Source: Pseudomonas kielensis (GTDB lineage: Bacteria > Pseudomonadota > Gammaproteobacteria > Pseudomonadales > Pseudomonadaceae). From it: a stretch of DNA of 64,000 nt. The notes under the pieces are model-generated. The model was not told the DNA's origin, did no database searches, and saw nothing but the letters and a program-made list of their open reading frames with translations. The position numbers and the translations under genes were made by a program. Numbering within the stretch: the stretch's first letter is position 1; every line of letters starts with the position of its first letter. The stretch spans positions 118,764 to 182,763 of the forward strand of contig NZ_JACMYG010000010.1 of the NCBI RefSeq assembly GCF_014236655.1. The letters are read 5' to 3'. Below are positions 55,084 through 64,000 of this stretch, piece after piece.

Positions 55084-56865
55084 TTACTTTGGTTCAGCTT
55101 GTGGCGTGACTCGCAACACTTCTTCGACGGTGGTCAATCCTTGCGCGACCTTGTCCGCACCCGCCAGGCGCAGGCTGCGCATGCCGTCCCGAGTGGCCTG
55201 GCGGCGGATAGCCTGCAGATCGCAGTCGGCACTGACCAGGGCCTTGAGGCTGGCGCTCAGCGGCATGATTTCATAGACCCCGGCGCGGCCCCGATAGCCG
55301 CTGTCGCGGCACTCCAGGCAACCGATGGCGCGACGCGCCTGTTGCGGTGCTGGCACGTGCCGGGGCTGGTTCAGGCTGTGCCAGGTGTCGGCGTCCAGGG
55401 CCAGCGGCGCCTTGCAGTGCGGGCACAGGATGCGGACCAGGCGCTGGGCCATGACGCCGAGCACGGTGGCCTTGATCAGGTAGGGCGCGATGCCCAGTTC
55501 CAGTAGGCGGCTGATGGCGCTTGGCGCATCGGTGGTGTGCAGGGTCGACAGCACCAGGTGACCGGTGAGCGCTGCCTGGATGGCCATCTCGGCGGTTTCC
55601 AGGTCGCGTATTTCGCCGATCATGATGATGTCCGGGTCCTGGCGCATCAGGGCGCGCACACCGCTGGCAAAGCTCAGGTCAATGTTGTGCTGGACCTGCA
55701 TCTGATTGAACGTCGGCTCGAGCATCTCGATCGGGTCCTCGATGGTGCAGAGGTTGATCTCGGGTGTCGCGAGTTGTTTGAGGGTGGTGTAGAGCGTGGT
55801 GGTCTTGCCCGAGCCCGTGGGCCCGGTGACCAGGATGATGCCATTGGGCTGGCGGGTCATGTCCTGCCAGCGGCGCAGGTCGTCGGCGCCAAAGCCCAGG
55901 TGATCGAAGTCCTGGAGCAGCACCTGGGGGTCGAAGATGCGCATCACCAGTTTTTCTCCGAAGGCGGTGGGCAGCGTCGACAGCCGCAATTCCACTTCAC
56001 CGCCTTCTGGCGTCCTGGTCTTGACCCGGCCGTCCTGGGGTTTGCGTTTTTCGGCGACGTTCATCCGTCCCAGGTTTTTCAGGCGACTGACCATCGCCAG
56101 GGTGACCTGCGGCGGAAACTGGTAGACGTTGTGCAACACGCCGTCGATGCGAAAGCGCACCGTGCCTTGTTCGCGCCGGGGTTCGATGTGGATATCGCTG
56201 GCGCGCTGCTGGAAGGCGTACTGGAACAACCAGTCGACGATATTGACGATGTGCGCGTCATTGGCGTCGGGTTCCTGGTGACTGGCGCCGAGGTTGAGCA
56301 GTTGCTCGAAGTTGCCCTGCGGGGGGAGCGGCTGATCCCCATGGCTGGCGCCGATGACCGATTTGGCCAGGCGATAGAACTCCACGCAAAAGCGGCGAAT
56401 CTCCAGCGGATTGGCCACCACGCGCCTGATGGGCAATTGCAGGACATGGCTCAGGTCGGCCTCCCAGCTGCGCACGTAGGGCTGCGCGCTGGCCACGGTG
56501 ACCGCCTCGCGGTCGATTGCCAGCGCGAGAATTGCGTGGCGTTGGGCAAAGGCATAGGACATCAATGGGGTGATGCGCGCGACGTGGATTTTCAACGGGT
56601 CGATGCGCACATAGGGCTGGCCGGCCTGCTGCGCCAGCCATTGAGTCAGGCGTTCGAGGTCCAGCGGTTGACCGCCGTGCAGGGCGTCGGCCAGGTGCTG
56701 GCTGGCGAGCAGTTCCAGGGGGTGCATCTGCTGGTTGGCGGCGCAGCGGCGTGCGCTCAGCGCCTGTTCGGCCGCGGCCTGGCCGATGACGCCTTGAGCC
56801 GTCAGGTCGCGCAGCAATTGATTGAAATCCAGCCAGCGATCCTGGTGGGCGAGTTGAGCGGACAT
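55084..56865 (-). CDS. GspE/PulE-type secretion ATPase (orphan)
   Basis: A 593-residue cytosolic ATPase. N-terminal MshEN domain-like region (about 10-180), then N2 and the C-terminal RecA-like domain: Walker A GPTGSGKTTTLY, Asp box TIEDPIEMLEPTFNQMQV, Walker B DPDIIMIGEIRD, His box TGHLVLSTLHTTDAP, and a zinc four-cysteine segment CPHCKAP ... CLECRDSGYRGR. All catalytic motifs are intact. No gspD, gspF or pilin genes lie beside it; P. aeruginosa PA5210 is similar in place. It must work with a remote type II/IV pilus-like system or alone. Confidence 0.9.
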   Translation of the reverse strand: MSAQLAHQDRWLDFNQLLRDLTAQGVIGQAAAEQALSARRCAANQQMHPLELLASQHLADALHGGQPLDLERLTQWLAQQAGQPYVRIDPLKIHVARITPLMSYAFAQRHAILALAIDREAVTVASAQPYVRSWEADLSHVLQLPIRRVVANPLEIRRFCVEFYRLAKSVIGASHGDQPLPPQGNFEQLLNLGASHQEPDANDAHIVNIVDWLFQYAFQQRASDIHIEPRREQGTVRFRIDGVLHNVYQFPPQVTLAMVSRLKNLGRMNVAEKRKPQDGRVKTRTPEGGEVELRLSTLPTAFGEKLVMRIFDPQVLLQDFDHLGFGADDLRRWQDMTRQPNGIILVTGPTGSGKTTTLYTTLKQLATPEINLCTIEDPIEMLEPTFNQMQVQHNIDLSFASGVRALMRQDPDIIMIGEIRDLETAEMAIQAALTGHLVLSTLHTTDAPSAISRLLELGIAPYLIKATVLGVMAQRLVRILCPHCKAPLALDADTWHSLNQPRHVPAPQQARRAIGCLECRDSGYRGRAGVYEIMPLSASLKALVSADCDLQAIRRQATRDGMRSLRLAGADKVAQGLTTVEEVLRVTPQAEPK

Positions 56866-57004
56866 CCGGACTCCTTGGGCAATGACCCTGCATTCGGCGC
56901 TGTCGATCGCTGTGTCGGCAGCTCAGAATGCCAAGCCTAGTTCCCGTCCGTGCCACCCGTTCGAGCCTGGCCCGATCAAGCGTTGCGAGGTTTTGCCGGG
57001 AGCC

Positions 57005-57343
57005 TCAGCCCGCCGCCTGCGCTGGCGCAAGCCGTTGTGAATCAGCAAGTTGCAACTGGACCGAGCAGACGCTGATCAAGTTACGTAGTTTTTCTGCGAG
57101 CACCTCGGCGCGGTGCCAGCTCAGGCCATCGATCACGATATCGAGTGACAACAAATCGTCCTCGCGGGTCATGTGCACGGCTTGTGGCATCAGTAACTGC
57201 AGGGCAAACAGGTTCAGCGCCCGGCACAACAGGTCCGGTTCGGCTTCGGCGAGCACCTGGTAGCGCACGCAGCAGTGGGCGTTGCCGGCATGCCAGGCAT
57301 CGGCGCGGCTAGAGGGGGTGCTGACGGCTTCGAGCGGGGGCAT
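57005..57343 (-). CDS. Small protein of unknown function divergent from an Lrp regulator
   Basis: A 112-residue soluble protein; ATG with GGAGACC ribosome site. Content: CVRYQVLAEAEPDLLCRALNL (strand-helix), LMPQAVHMTREDDLLSLDIVI (two strands) and GLSWHRAEVLAEKLRNLIS (helix), then a final strand CSVQLQLA. This beta-alpha-beta-beta-alpha-beta order resembles an ACT domain. Located 125 bp from a divergent Lrp-family gene whose effector domain has a related RAM/ACT-like fold. I do not recognise the family; may bind an amino acid. Confidence 0.75.
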   Translation of the reverse strand: MPPLEAVSTPSSRADAWHAGNAHCCVRYQVLAEAEPDLLCRALNLFALQLLMPQAVHMTREDDLLSLDIVIDGLSWHRAEVLAEKLRNLISVCSVQLQLADSQRLAPAQAAG

Positions 57344-57468
57344 GGCAGGTCTCCAGATCAATGGAGGAATTTTTACATTCGAGGCCAGGTATTTCTTATC
57401 TATGATGAGGGATATTGGCTTGATATCGAATCAGGCAATTCATCGATGGCCTATATAGGGGTTTATTT

Positions 57469-57942
57469 ATGCACAGCGAGCTGGACGTCTATGACCGCCG
57501 CATTCTCGCGCTACTGCAAGAGGACGCCTCGCTGTCCAGCGCGCAAATTGCCGAGCAGGTCGGTTTATCCCAGTCACCGTGCTGGCGCAGGATCCAGCGG
57601 ATGAAGGAGGAGGGGGTGATTCGCGGGCAGGTGACACTGCTCGACCGCAAGAAAATCGGCCTCAACACGCAGATCTTCGCCGAGGTCAAACTCAACGCCC
57701 ACGGGCGTTCCAATTTCACCGAATTCACCGAGGCGATTCGCGGTTTTCCTGAGGTGCTGGAGTGTTATGTGCTGATGGGCGCGGTGGATTTTCTACTGCG
57801 CATCGTCACCGCCGACATTGAAGCCTATGAGCGCTTCTTCTTCGAGAAGCTGTCGATGGTGCCGGGGATCCAGGAAGTGAACTCGATCGTGGCGTTGTCC
57901 GAGATCAAGTCGACGACGAGTCTGCCGGTGTTGCGGGGGTAA
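57469..57942 (+). CDS. Lrp/AsnC family transcriptional regulator
   Basis: A 157-residue regulator. Winged helix DNA-binding domain (about 1-60; DRRILALLQEDASLSSAQIAEQVGLSQSPCWRRIQRM) and RAM effector domain (about 65-150; VKLNAHGRSNFTEFTEAIRGFPEV, YVLMGAVDFLLRIVTADIEAYERFF). Length and motifs match DadR/Lrp-type amino-acid-responsive regulators. The target may be the divergent unknown gene (125 bp promoter gap) and itself. Confidence 0.92.
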   Translation: MHSELDVYDRRILALLQEDASLSSAQIAEQVGLSQSPCWRRIQRMKEEGVIRGQVTLLDRKKIGLNTQIFAEVKLNAHGRSNFTEFTEAIRGFPEVLECYVLMGAVDFLLRIVTADIEAYERFFFEKLSMVPGIQEVNSIVALSEIKSTTSLPVLRG

Positions 57943-57966
57943 AGATTGTTGGTGAATGGGCGGGCC

Positions 57967-58004
57967 TCAGTGCGAGCCGCCCGCTTGCGGCCGGCTCGCA
58001 CTGA
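57967..58004. repeat. Hairpin between the Lrp gene and the CYTH gene
   Basis: TCAGTGCGAGCC ... GGCTCGCACTGA, perfect 12-bp arms with a 14-nt loop that can pair further (GCCC/GCGGCC). Probably stabilises or ends both convergent transcripts; REP-like in style. Confidence 0.65.
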
Positions 58005-58009
58005 CGGTG

Positions 58010-59377
58010 TTACATGCGCAACAGCATTTTCCACGCCCGGTTCTGATAGACCGCGATCGCCTGCTGCTTGCGTGCGTCCAGCGCTTCGTCGGTGATGGGC
58101 TCGTTGGCCAATTGCGCCAGTTTGTTCAGTTCACCGTACAGGCGATCCATTTCCGGGATGTCCAGCACCGCGCGGGCATGGTGCAGCCAGGCCTGGATGC
58201 GCTCGATGCGCGGCAGTTGCTCGGCGAGGTCTTCGGGCTGTTGCTGGTAGCGTTGCAATTGCAGCGAAGTGGCTTCTTCACCCAGCAGGCGTGGCAACCA
58301 GTTGCCCAGTTGCGCGGCGCCCTGGCGATTGCCGCGGGTGTTGCGCTCGGCAGTCCAAGTGCGGGCCAGCAACCAGCGCGAGGCGTTCAGCGAGAACTGG
58401 CCCCAGCGCGGATCTTCGAGCTCTTCGAGGAACTGCTCCGGTGCGGCTTTGCGCACGTCTTCGTCGTCCTGGCCGAACTGCACCAGCGGGCGCCAGTCTT
58501 CGAGCAAGGCATCCAGGGCCACGCGCAGGTCGTGGGTCGACTGACGCGGGGCGGCCTGGCCCAGGCTGCCGATCAGGGCGCGCAGCTCGGCGAGGCTCTC
58601 GACCCAGTCTTGCAGCAGGCGCCAGTGACCATTGAAGCGATACTGCTCGGCCAGGCGCTGGCTGCTGCCCAGCAGGTACCAGCCCAGCGCGGCAAAGGCG
58701 TCGTCCAGAGGCAGTTCGAAGCTCAGTTGCGGGGCTGGCAGGCTCAGCGAATAGCTGTGGGCGTCGAACAGGCGATAGCCACGTTCAGCCTTGCTGATGT
58801 CGCACGGCATCAGTGCCAGGGTGGCGGCCAGCTCGGCGGCCAGTTCCAGCAATGCCGCCGGCTCGCCTTCGCGCAGTTCCAGCTCCAGTTCGCAGATTTC
58901 TTCTTTCTGCTTGCCGACTACCACGTGGCCGAGGTCCAGGGCGGCTTCGATGACCACCTTGGCCTTGCCGCGACCCCAGGCGATTTCGGCGCGCTCGCGG
59001 ACGAAGTCGGTGGTGAAGATCGGCTTGAGGGTTTTTTTGTCCAGTTCTGCCAGCTCTTGCGGCCAGCATTCGCCGTCGAGTTTTTTCACGTCGAGCTTGG
59101 CTTTGGCCAGCTTCCAGTCGTACTCGTTGCGCTCGGACAGACCGGCAACGCTCTGGCCACGGGTCTTGAGGGTCTGAATCACTTCTTCGCCGTCGCGGCG
59201 CAGGCGCAGGGCAACCTTGGCGCGGGCCAGGTCACGCTCTGGGGTGTCGAAGTACTGATTCATCAACTCACGGCGTTCCCAGCCACTTTTGTTGCGTTTT
59301 TTCAGTAACGGGTGCTCGCGCAGGGCGGCGAGGGTTTCGCGGCTGACGCGGAGTTTGATTTCGGTTTCTTTCTGCAT
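58010..59377 (-). CDS. CYTH-CHAD domain protein, putative inorganic triphosphatase
   Basis: A 455-residue protein. N-terminal CYTH domain (about 1-205) with EIKLRVS (the ExExK motif is the EIKLR segment), LNQYFDTPE-like MNQYFDTPERDLARAKVALRLRRDG, and acidic strands ELELELREGE; CHAD domain (about 225-455) with histidine-rich helices, including STHDLRVALDALLEDW, which would bind polyphosphate granules. E. coli YgiF has the same fusion and hydrolyses tripolyphosphate. Start at 59377 (MQKETEIKLRV) fits the CYTH motif. Confidence 0.9.
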   Translation of the reverse strand: MQKETEIKLRVSRETLAALREHPLLKKRNKSGWERRELMNQYFDTPERDLARAKVALRLRRDGEEVIQTLKTRGQSVAGLSERNEYDWKLAKAKLDVKKLDGECWPQELAELDKKTLKPIFTTDFVRERAEIAWGRGKAKVVIEAALDLGHVVVGKQKEEICELELELREGEPAALLELAAELAATLALMPCDISKAERGYRLFDAHSYSLSLPAPQLSFELPLDDAFAALGWYLLGSSQRLAEQYRFNGHWRLLQDWVESLAELRALIGSLGQAAPRQSTHDLRVALDALLEDWRPLVQFGQDDEDVRKAAPEQFLEELEDPRWGQFSLNASRWLLARTWTAERNTRGNRQGAAQLGNWLPRLLGEEATSLQLQRYQQQPEDLAEQLPRIERIQAWLHHARAVLDIPEMDRLYGELNKLAQLANEPITDEALDARKQQAIAVYQNRAWKMLLRM

Positions 59378-59533
59378 GGCCGGAAAATCCAGGATCGGGA
59401 GCGCAGCCGGGGAAATGTGTGGCTGCCAAGGCCGTGCAGTGTACAGCACTCACTAAACCTGCGCGCCGCGACGGTTTATTCCGGTGACCGGATGGTTCTA
59501 TGATGGACTTCAATCCGGGAGTTGGAGTCAGCG

Positions 59534-60682
59534 ATGCCTTTGCCATCCATGAAAGACCAGTTCGCTGCGCTGATCGCCGCACCGTCGGTCAGTTGCACTC
59601 AAGCTCACCTGGATCAGAGCAATCGGCCGGTCATTGACTTGCTGGCCACCTGGCTCGGCGACCTGGGTTTTGCCTGTGACATCCAGCAGGTCAGCCCCGG
59701 AAAATTCAACCTGCTGGCCACCTTCGGCACCGGCCCTGGCGGCCTGGTATTGGCCGGGCACAGCGATACGGTGCCCTTCGACGGTGCGCTGTGGCAGACC
59801 GACCCGCTCAAGCTCACCGAAGTCGATGGCCGTTGGGTCGGCCTGGGCAGCTGCGACATGAAGGGCTTTTTTGCCCTGGCCATCGAAGCCGTGCTGCCGT
59901 TGCTCGACCAGCCGTTCAAGCAACCGCTGATGATTCTGGCCACCTGCGACGAAGAAAGCTCGATGTCCGGTGCCCGCGCCCTGGCGGCGGCCGGCAAGCC
60001 GTTGGGCCGGGCGGCGGTGATCGGTGAGCCGACGGGGCTCAAGCCGATCCGCCTGCACAAGGGCGTGATGATGGAGCGCATCGACATCCTCGGGCAGAGC
60101 GGTCACTCCTCCGACCCACGCCTGGGGCACAGCGCCCTGGAAGCCATGCACGACGCGATGGGCGAGCTGCGCGGCCTGCGCCTGCTGTGGCAACGCGAGT
60201 TCCGCAACCCGCAGTTCAGCGTGCCGCAACCGACCCTCAACTTTGGCTGCATCCACGGCGGCGACAACCCCAATCGCATCTGTGGCCAGTGTTCCCTGGA
60301 GTTCGACCTGCGGCCCTTGCCCGGCATGGACCCGAACGCCCTGCGTGAGGCGATTCGCCAGAAGCTCGGGCCGGTCGCCGAGCGCCATCAGGTGAAGATC
60401 GACTATGCGCCGCTGTTCCCCGAGGTGCCGCCGTTCGAGCAGGCGCAGGATTCGGAACTGGTGCAGGTGGCCGAAAGACTCACCGGGCATAGCGCCGAAG
60501 CAGTGGCGTTCGGCACCGAAGCGCCTTATCTTCAGCGCCTGGGTTGCGAAACCCTGGTGCTCGGCCCTGGCGATATCGCCTGCGCCCACCAGCCGGGGGA
60601 ATACCTGGAAATGTCACGTTTGACGCCGACCGTGCATCTATTACGGCAACTGATCGAACATTACTGCCTGACCCCGGCGTAA
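59534..60682 (+). CDS. argE: Acetylornithine deacetylase
   Basis: Hydrolyses N2-acetylornithine to ornithine. The 382-residue M20 enzyme has zinc ligands in VLAGHSDTVPFDG, GLGSCDMKGFFAL, TCDEESSMSGA and the His of PGDIACAHQPGEYLE. Start 59534 (MPLPSMKDQF) has GGAG at 9 nt; an earlier in-frame codon is weaker. Pairs with argA 134 bp downstream. Confidence 0.95.
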   Translation: MPLPSMKDQFAALIAAPSVSCTQAHLDQSNRPVIDLLATWLGDLGFACDIQQVSPGKFNLLATFGTGPGGLVLAGHSDTVPFDGALWQTDPLKLTEVDGRWVGLGSCDMKGFFALAIEAVLPLLDQPFKQPLMILATCDEESSMSGARALAAAGKPLGRAAVIGEPTGLKPIRLHKGVMMERIDILGQSGHSSDPRLGHSALEAMHDAMGELRGLRLLWQREFRNPQFSVPQPTLNFGCIHGGDNPNRICGQCSLEFDLRPLPGMDPNALREAIRQKLGPVAERHQVKIDYAPLFPEVPPFEQAQDSELVQVAERLTGHSAEAVAFGTEAPYLQRLGCETLVLGPGDIACAHQPGEYLEMSRLTPTVHLLRQLIEHYCLTPA

Positions 60683-60816
60683 ATCCCGGGGCCAACCCCC
60701 CGTATTCATGAGGAGAGCGCGCGTGTCGCCAAGCCTGTTCCGACGATAACCACCAGCCCGCTGTGCGTTTTGCTTCGTCCTTTTTTCGGCTGCTATTTAT
60801 TACAGGTGCAGGTGTT

Positions 60817-62115
60817 ATGCCCGAATACGTCAACTGGCTTCGTCACGCTTCCCCTTACATCAACGCTCATCGCGATTGCACCTTTGTCGTCATGCTGCCC
60901 GGCGACGGCGTCGAGCATGCGAACTTCGGCAACATCGTCCACGACCTGGTGCTGCTGCACAGCCTCGGGGTACGCCTGGTGCTGGTGCACGGTTCGCGCC
61001 CGCAAATCGAAACCCGCCTCGCCGCGCGCGGCCTGACCCCGCATTACCATCACGGGATGCGCATCACCGATGCCGCCACCCTTGAGTGTGTGATCGATGC
61101 CGTGGGCCAGTTGCGCATCGCCATCGAGGCGCGCCTGTCGATGGACATGGCGTCCTCGCCGATGCAGGGCTCGCGCCTGCGGGTAGCCAGCGGCAACCTG
61201 GTGACGGCACGGCCGATCGGGGTGCTCGAGGGGGTCGACTATCACCACACCGGCGAAGTGCGCCGGGTCGATCGCAAGGGCATCAACCGCCTGCTGGATG
61301 AACGCTCCATCGTGCTGTTGTCTCCGTTGGGCTATTCGCCCACCGGGGAAATCTTCAACCTGGCCTGCGAAGACGTCGCCACCCGCGCCGCGATTGACCT
61401 GGGGGCCGACAAACTGCTGCTGTTCGGCGCCGAAACGGGTCTGATCGACGAAAACGGCCGCCTGGTCCGTGAGCTGCGCCCGCAACAGGTGCCGGCTCAC
61501 CTGTTGCGCCTGGGGGCCAACTACCAGGCCGAATTGCTGGACGCTGCGGCGCAAGCCTGCAGCGCGGGTGTCGGTCGCAGCCATATCGTCAGTTATGCCG
61601 AAGATGGCGCGCTGCTCACTGAGCTGTTCACCCGCGATGGTGGCGGTACGCTGGTGGCCCAGGAGCAGTTCGAATTGCTGCGCGAGGCGGCCATCGAAGA
61701 CGTCGGTGGTTTGCTGGATTTGATCAGCCCGCTGGAAGAGCAGGGGATCCTGGTGCGGCGCTCGCGCGAAGTGTTGGAGCGCGAGATCGAGCAGTTCAGT
61801 GTGGTCGAGCGCGAAGGGATGATCATCGCCTGTGCGGCCTTGTATCAGATTGCCGACTCGGACGCTGGCGAGCTGGCGTGCCTGGCCGTGAACCCGGAGT
61901 ACCGGCACGGGCGGCGTGGCGATGAACTGCTGGAACGGATCGAAAACCGGGCCCGCGCCCAAGGCCTCAAGACGCTGTTTGTCCTCACCACGCGTACCGC
62001 GCACTGGTTCCGCGAGCGCGGTTTTGTACCCAGCAGCGTCGAACGCCTGCCGTCGGCGCGGGCTTCGCTGTACAACTACCAGCGCAACTCGAAAATATTC
62101 GAAAAAGCCCTCTGA
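60817..62115 (+). CDS. argA: N-acetylglutamate synthase
   Basis: First enzyme of arginine synthesis: acetyl-CoA plus glutamate. 432 residues: amino-acid kinase-like regulatory domain (about 10-280, including FVVMLPGDGVEHANFG and LVLVHGSRPQIE) and GNAT acetyltransferase domain (about 290-430; LACLAVNPEYRHGRRGDELLERIENRAR). Expected to be feedback-inhibited by arginine through the AAK domain. GTGCAGGTG and the ATG at 60817 start the recognised MPEYVNWLRHASPYINAHR N-terminus. Confidence 0.95.
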   Translation: MPEYVNWLRHASPYINAHRDCTFVVMLPGDGVEHANFGNIVHDLVLLHSLGVRLVLVHGSRPQIETRLAARGLTPHYHHGMRITDAATLECVIDAVGQLRIAIEARLSMDMASSPMQGSRLRVASGNLVTARPIGVLEGVDYHHTGEVRRVDRKGINRLLDERSIVLLSPLGYSPTGEIFNLACEDVATRAAIDLGADKLLLFGAETGLIDENGRLVRELRPQQVPAHLLRLGANYQAELLDAAAQACSAGVGRSHIVSYAEDGALLTELFTRDGGGTLVAQEQFELLREAAIEDVGGLLDLISPLEEQGILVRRSREVLEREIEQFSVVEREGMIIACAALYQIADSDAGELACLAVNPEYRHGRRGDELLERIENRARAQGLKTLFVLTTRTAHWFRERGFVPSSVERLPSARASLYNYQRNSKIFEKAL

Positions 62116-62599
62116 CCTCTCCTGCTGATGCCCCGGTTTTTGTTGCCAAAGGCCGGGGCTGACAGCTGCCGTGTGCCCGAGTGAGAAAATATTTCACCCG
62201 ATACACAAACTGTAACAATCCCCTTGGATGATGCGCGCTTCGCCCAATAGAGTCGCGTTTTTGATCGTGATTGACGATTGATGAAGGTCTTTTCAAACAA
62301 AAGATCTAAGGGCGTTCCGACAAATACCGTTTCGTAATTAGCCACTGGCGTTCGCTTCGGCGAATGTGGATTTGCTATATTCCCGAATCGTATGAAAAAC
62401 GACGAAATAATTCTTTTTGGGTTTATGGAAAATTCATTAATCTGAACTGACCGAATCATGCGGTTAGACCTTGGTCGTAGACACGCCTTGTTACGATTGA
62501 CTTGGCAGTCACGCTCTGGCGCTAATCGCGCATCTGTGGATCCGGGGCATCAGACCCTGGACCAAGAAACACAAAAATTAGAAACGAGAGGAGTGAAAC
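62116..62599. other. Long AT-rich region upstream of the porin gene (484 bp)
   Basis: No gene found. A hairpin GCCCCGG...CCGGGGC at 62130-62159 follows argA (weak terminator, no T-run). From 62190 to 62450 the DNA is unusually AT-rich, with TCTTTT-CAAAC-AAAAGA (62292-62308) and a UUCG-capped mini-hairpin TTCGC-TTCG-GCGAA at 62351-62364, and a TATATT hexamer at 62376-62381 that may be the -10 of the porin promoter, giving a leader of about 210 nt. Confidence 0.55.
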
Positions 62600-63973
62600 A
62601 TGAACAAGTCCACCTTGGCCCTGGCAGTGGCCGTAGGGGTTGTCGCGCAGCAGGCAGGCGCCGCCGGTTTTATCGAAGACAGCAAGGCCACCCTGGGTCT
62701 GCGTAACTTCTACATCAACACCGATAACCGCGATAACAACGCTAAAGCCGCTGGTGCACAGAGCAAGCAGGAAGAATGGGGCCAAGGTTTTGATCTGCGC
62801 TTCACCTCGGGTTACACCCAGGGCACCGTGGGCTTCGGCCTGGATGCCATCGGCCTGGTGGGCGTGAAGCTGGACTCCGGCGGCGGGACCAACGGCGCCA
62901 CCGCAACTTCCTACGGCGGCACTGTGTTCCCGAGCAAGTCCAACGGTGAAGCCGTGGACAACTTCTCCAGCCTGGGCCTGACCGCCAAGGCCAAGATTTC
63001 CCAGACCGAACTGAAGCTCGGCACCCTGCAGCCAAAACTGCCGGTGATCGTGACCAACGACGGTCGCCTGCTGCCGCAAACCTTCCAGGGCGGCCAGATC
63101 ACCACCAACGAGATCAAGGACCTGACCCTGGTCGGTGGCCAGATCGAGCACGCCAAAGGTCGTAACTCCAGCAACAACGAAGAACTGTCGATTGCTGGCG
63201 CCAACAGCCCAACCGCTAGCGGTCGCGACAGCAACAAGTTCATCTACGGCGGCGGTGACTACAAGATCACCAAGGACCTGACCGCACAGTACTACTACGG
63301 CAACCTGGACGATTTCTACAAGCAACACTTCCTGGGCCTGGTACACAACTGGGCAATCGGCCCGGGCGTGCTGAAGTCGGACTTCCGTTACTTCAACAGC
63401 AGCGATGACGGTGCCAACGGCCACGATCCGGCCTACTACACCACCGGTGACTACGGCACCGGCATCACCAAGGGCAAGGTCGACAACAACCTGTTCAGCG
63501 GCCTGCTGCTGTACACGGTATCCGGTCACACCTTCGGTGGCGGTTACCAGGTCAGCAACGGCGACAGCGACTTCCCTTGGCTGAACCAGGGTGATGGCTC
63601 GTCGGCTTACCTGACGACCGACATGCAGATTGCCAAGTTTGCCCGTGCTGGCGAACGTACCTGGCAAGCTCGCTACTCCTACGACTTCGCTCAAGTGGGC
63701 GCGCCTGGCCTGACCGCGGGTATCGTTTACCTGCGTGGCGACAACATCGACACCTCGGGTAACGTCGGCACCACCAAGCCACAGACCAAAGTCAACGCCA
63801 CTGGCGCCAGCGAGTGGGAACGCGACCTGACCGTCGCTTACGTGATTCCGCAGGGCCCGCTGAAGAACCTGGGTCTGACCTGGAAAAACGCCATGTGGCG
63901 CAACGACATCCCGGGTCAACGCGACCAGGATGAAAACCGCCTGATCGTCAGCTACTCGATCCCGCTGTTGTAA
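62600..63973 (+). CDS. OprD-family outer-membrane porin
   Basis: A 457-residue protein: signal peptide MNKSTLALAVAVGVVAQQAGA (cleaved before AGFIEDS), then the 18-strand OprD barrel with SKATLGLRNFYINTDNR, WGQGFDLRFTSGYTQGTVGFGLDAIGLVGVKLDSG and the C-terminal RLIVSYSIPLL. OprD/Occ channels import specific small nutrients such as basic amino acids or aromatic acids; subtype (OprQ, OprE, OprD-like) cannot be settled by eye. GAGAGGAG ribosome site. Downstream gene lies beyond the window; TAAAAAAAG at 63991 may start a terminator. Confidence 0.92.
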   Translation: MNKSTLALAVAVGVVAQQAGAAGFIEDSKATLGLRNFYINTDNRDNNAKAAGAQSKQEEWGQGFDLRFTSGYTQGTVGFGLDAIGLVGVKLDSGGGTNGATATSYGGTVFPSKSNGEAVDNFSSLGLTAKAKISQTELKLGTLQPKLPVIVTNDGRLLPQTFQGGQITTNEIKDLTLVGGQIEHAKGRNSSNNEELSIAGANSPTASGRDSNKFIYGGGDYKITKDLTAQYYYGNLDDFYKQHFLGLVHNWAIGPGVLKSDFRYFNSSDDGANGHDPAYYTTGDYGTGITKGKVDNNLFSGLLLYTVSGHTFGGGYQVSNGDSDFPWLNQGDGSSAYLTTDMQIAKFARAGERTWQARYSYDFAQVGAPGLTAGIVYLRGDNIDTSGNVGTTKPQTKVNATGASEWERDLTVAYVIPQGPLKNLGLTWKNAMWRNDIPGQRDQDENRLIVSYSIPLL

Positions 63974-64000
63974 CAGCGCTCGCCAGACTGATAAAAAAAG

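Overview
The window is a continuous stretch of Pseudomonas chromosome, most likely from the P. fluorescens lineage. The evidence is: high G+C; the hemY-dsbH-algQ-FKBP-algP block next to heme genes; an Mg-type HemB; a zapA-6S RNA-ygfA locus; an OprD-family porin; and several REP/REPIN palindromes of the GTGGGAGC(G/A)(G/A)GC type seen throughout P. fluorescens genomes. Gene order broadly follows the P. aeruginosa PAO1 PA5204-PA5257 interval as I remember it, with a few extra genes. I see no prophage, insertion sequence, CRISPR array, rRNA or tRNA. Coding density is high and nearly every gene is assignable to a family.

Layout. 1-4.3 kb: end of hemY, then dsbH, algQ, an FKBP isomerase, the repeat protein AlgP and a TIGR02444 protein. 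4.3-9.7 kb: an ABC-F ATPase, a small MscS-type protein, a LysE exporter and a cytochrome c/FTR1 iron permease preceded by Fur-box-like sites. 9.7-13 kb: YaiI, ElbB, a sterol-desaturase-like oxygenase and DedA. 13-18 kb: hemB and ppk in one direction, facing ppx, with a Pho box placed as a hemB-ppk promoter. 18.2-22 kb: a four-gene amino-acid ABC importer with a divergent FadR/GntR regulator; it separates ppx from trxA and looks like a lineage-specific insertion bordered on one side by a REP element. 22-28 kb: trxA, rho with a long leader, ubiD with a flavin/iron-sulfur reductase, a PagP-like outer membrane protein and ChaC.

28-38 kb: GlpT, a secreted TonB-domain protein, a quinone-reductase-like enzyme, a FliL-like secreted protein, a HlyD/RbbA/YhhJ exporter operon, an EVE-domain protein and an unannotated-size 48-residue membrane peptide. 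37.9-44.3 kb: ygfA, 6S RNA, zapA, a ZapB-like coiled coil, and divergently ygfB-pepP-ubiH-DUF4442-ubiI. 44.4-53.2 kb: a ferric-iron binding protein with its permease (no ATPase nearby), then gcvT-gcvH and gcvP, separated by a reverse-strand DegT-family aminotransferase. 53.2-64 kb: a DUF2388 protein, NfeD/QmcA, an orphan GspE-type ATPase, an Lrp-family regulator opposite a small unknown gene, a CYTH-CHAD protein, argE, argA and an OprD-type porin.

The genes are mostly housekeeping: heme, ubiquinone, polyphosphate, thiol redox, one-carbon, arginine, transcription termination and envelope functions. No clearly new multi-gene system is present. The most useful leads are the Pho box on hemB-ppk, a 5 x 13-bp tandem repeat that overlaps a stop codon and merges into a hairpin, the DegT insertion inside the gcv locus, the PagP-like protein, the FTR1/cytochrome c promoter and the 48-residue membrane protein.
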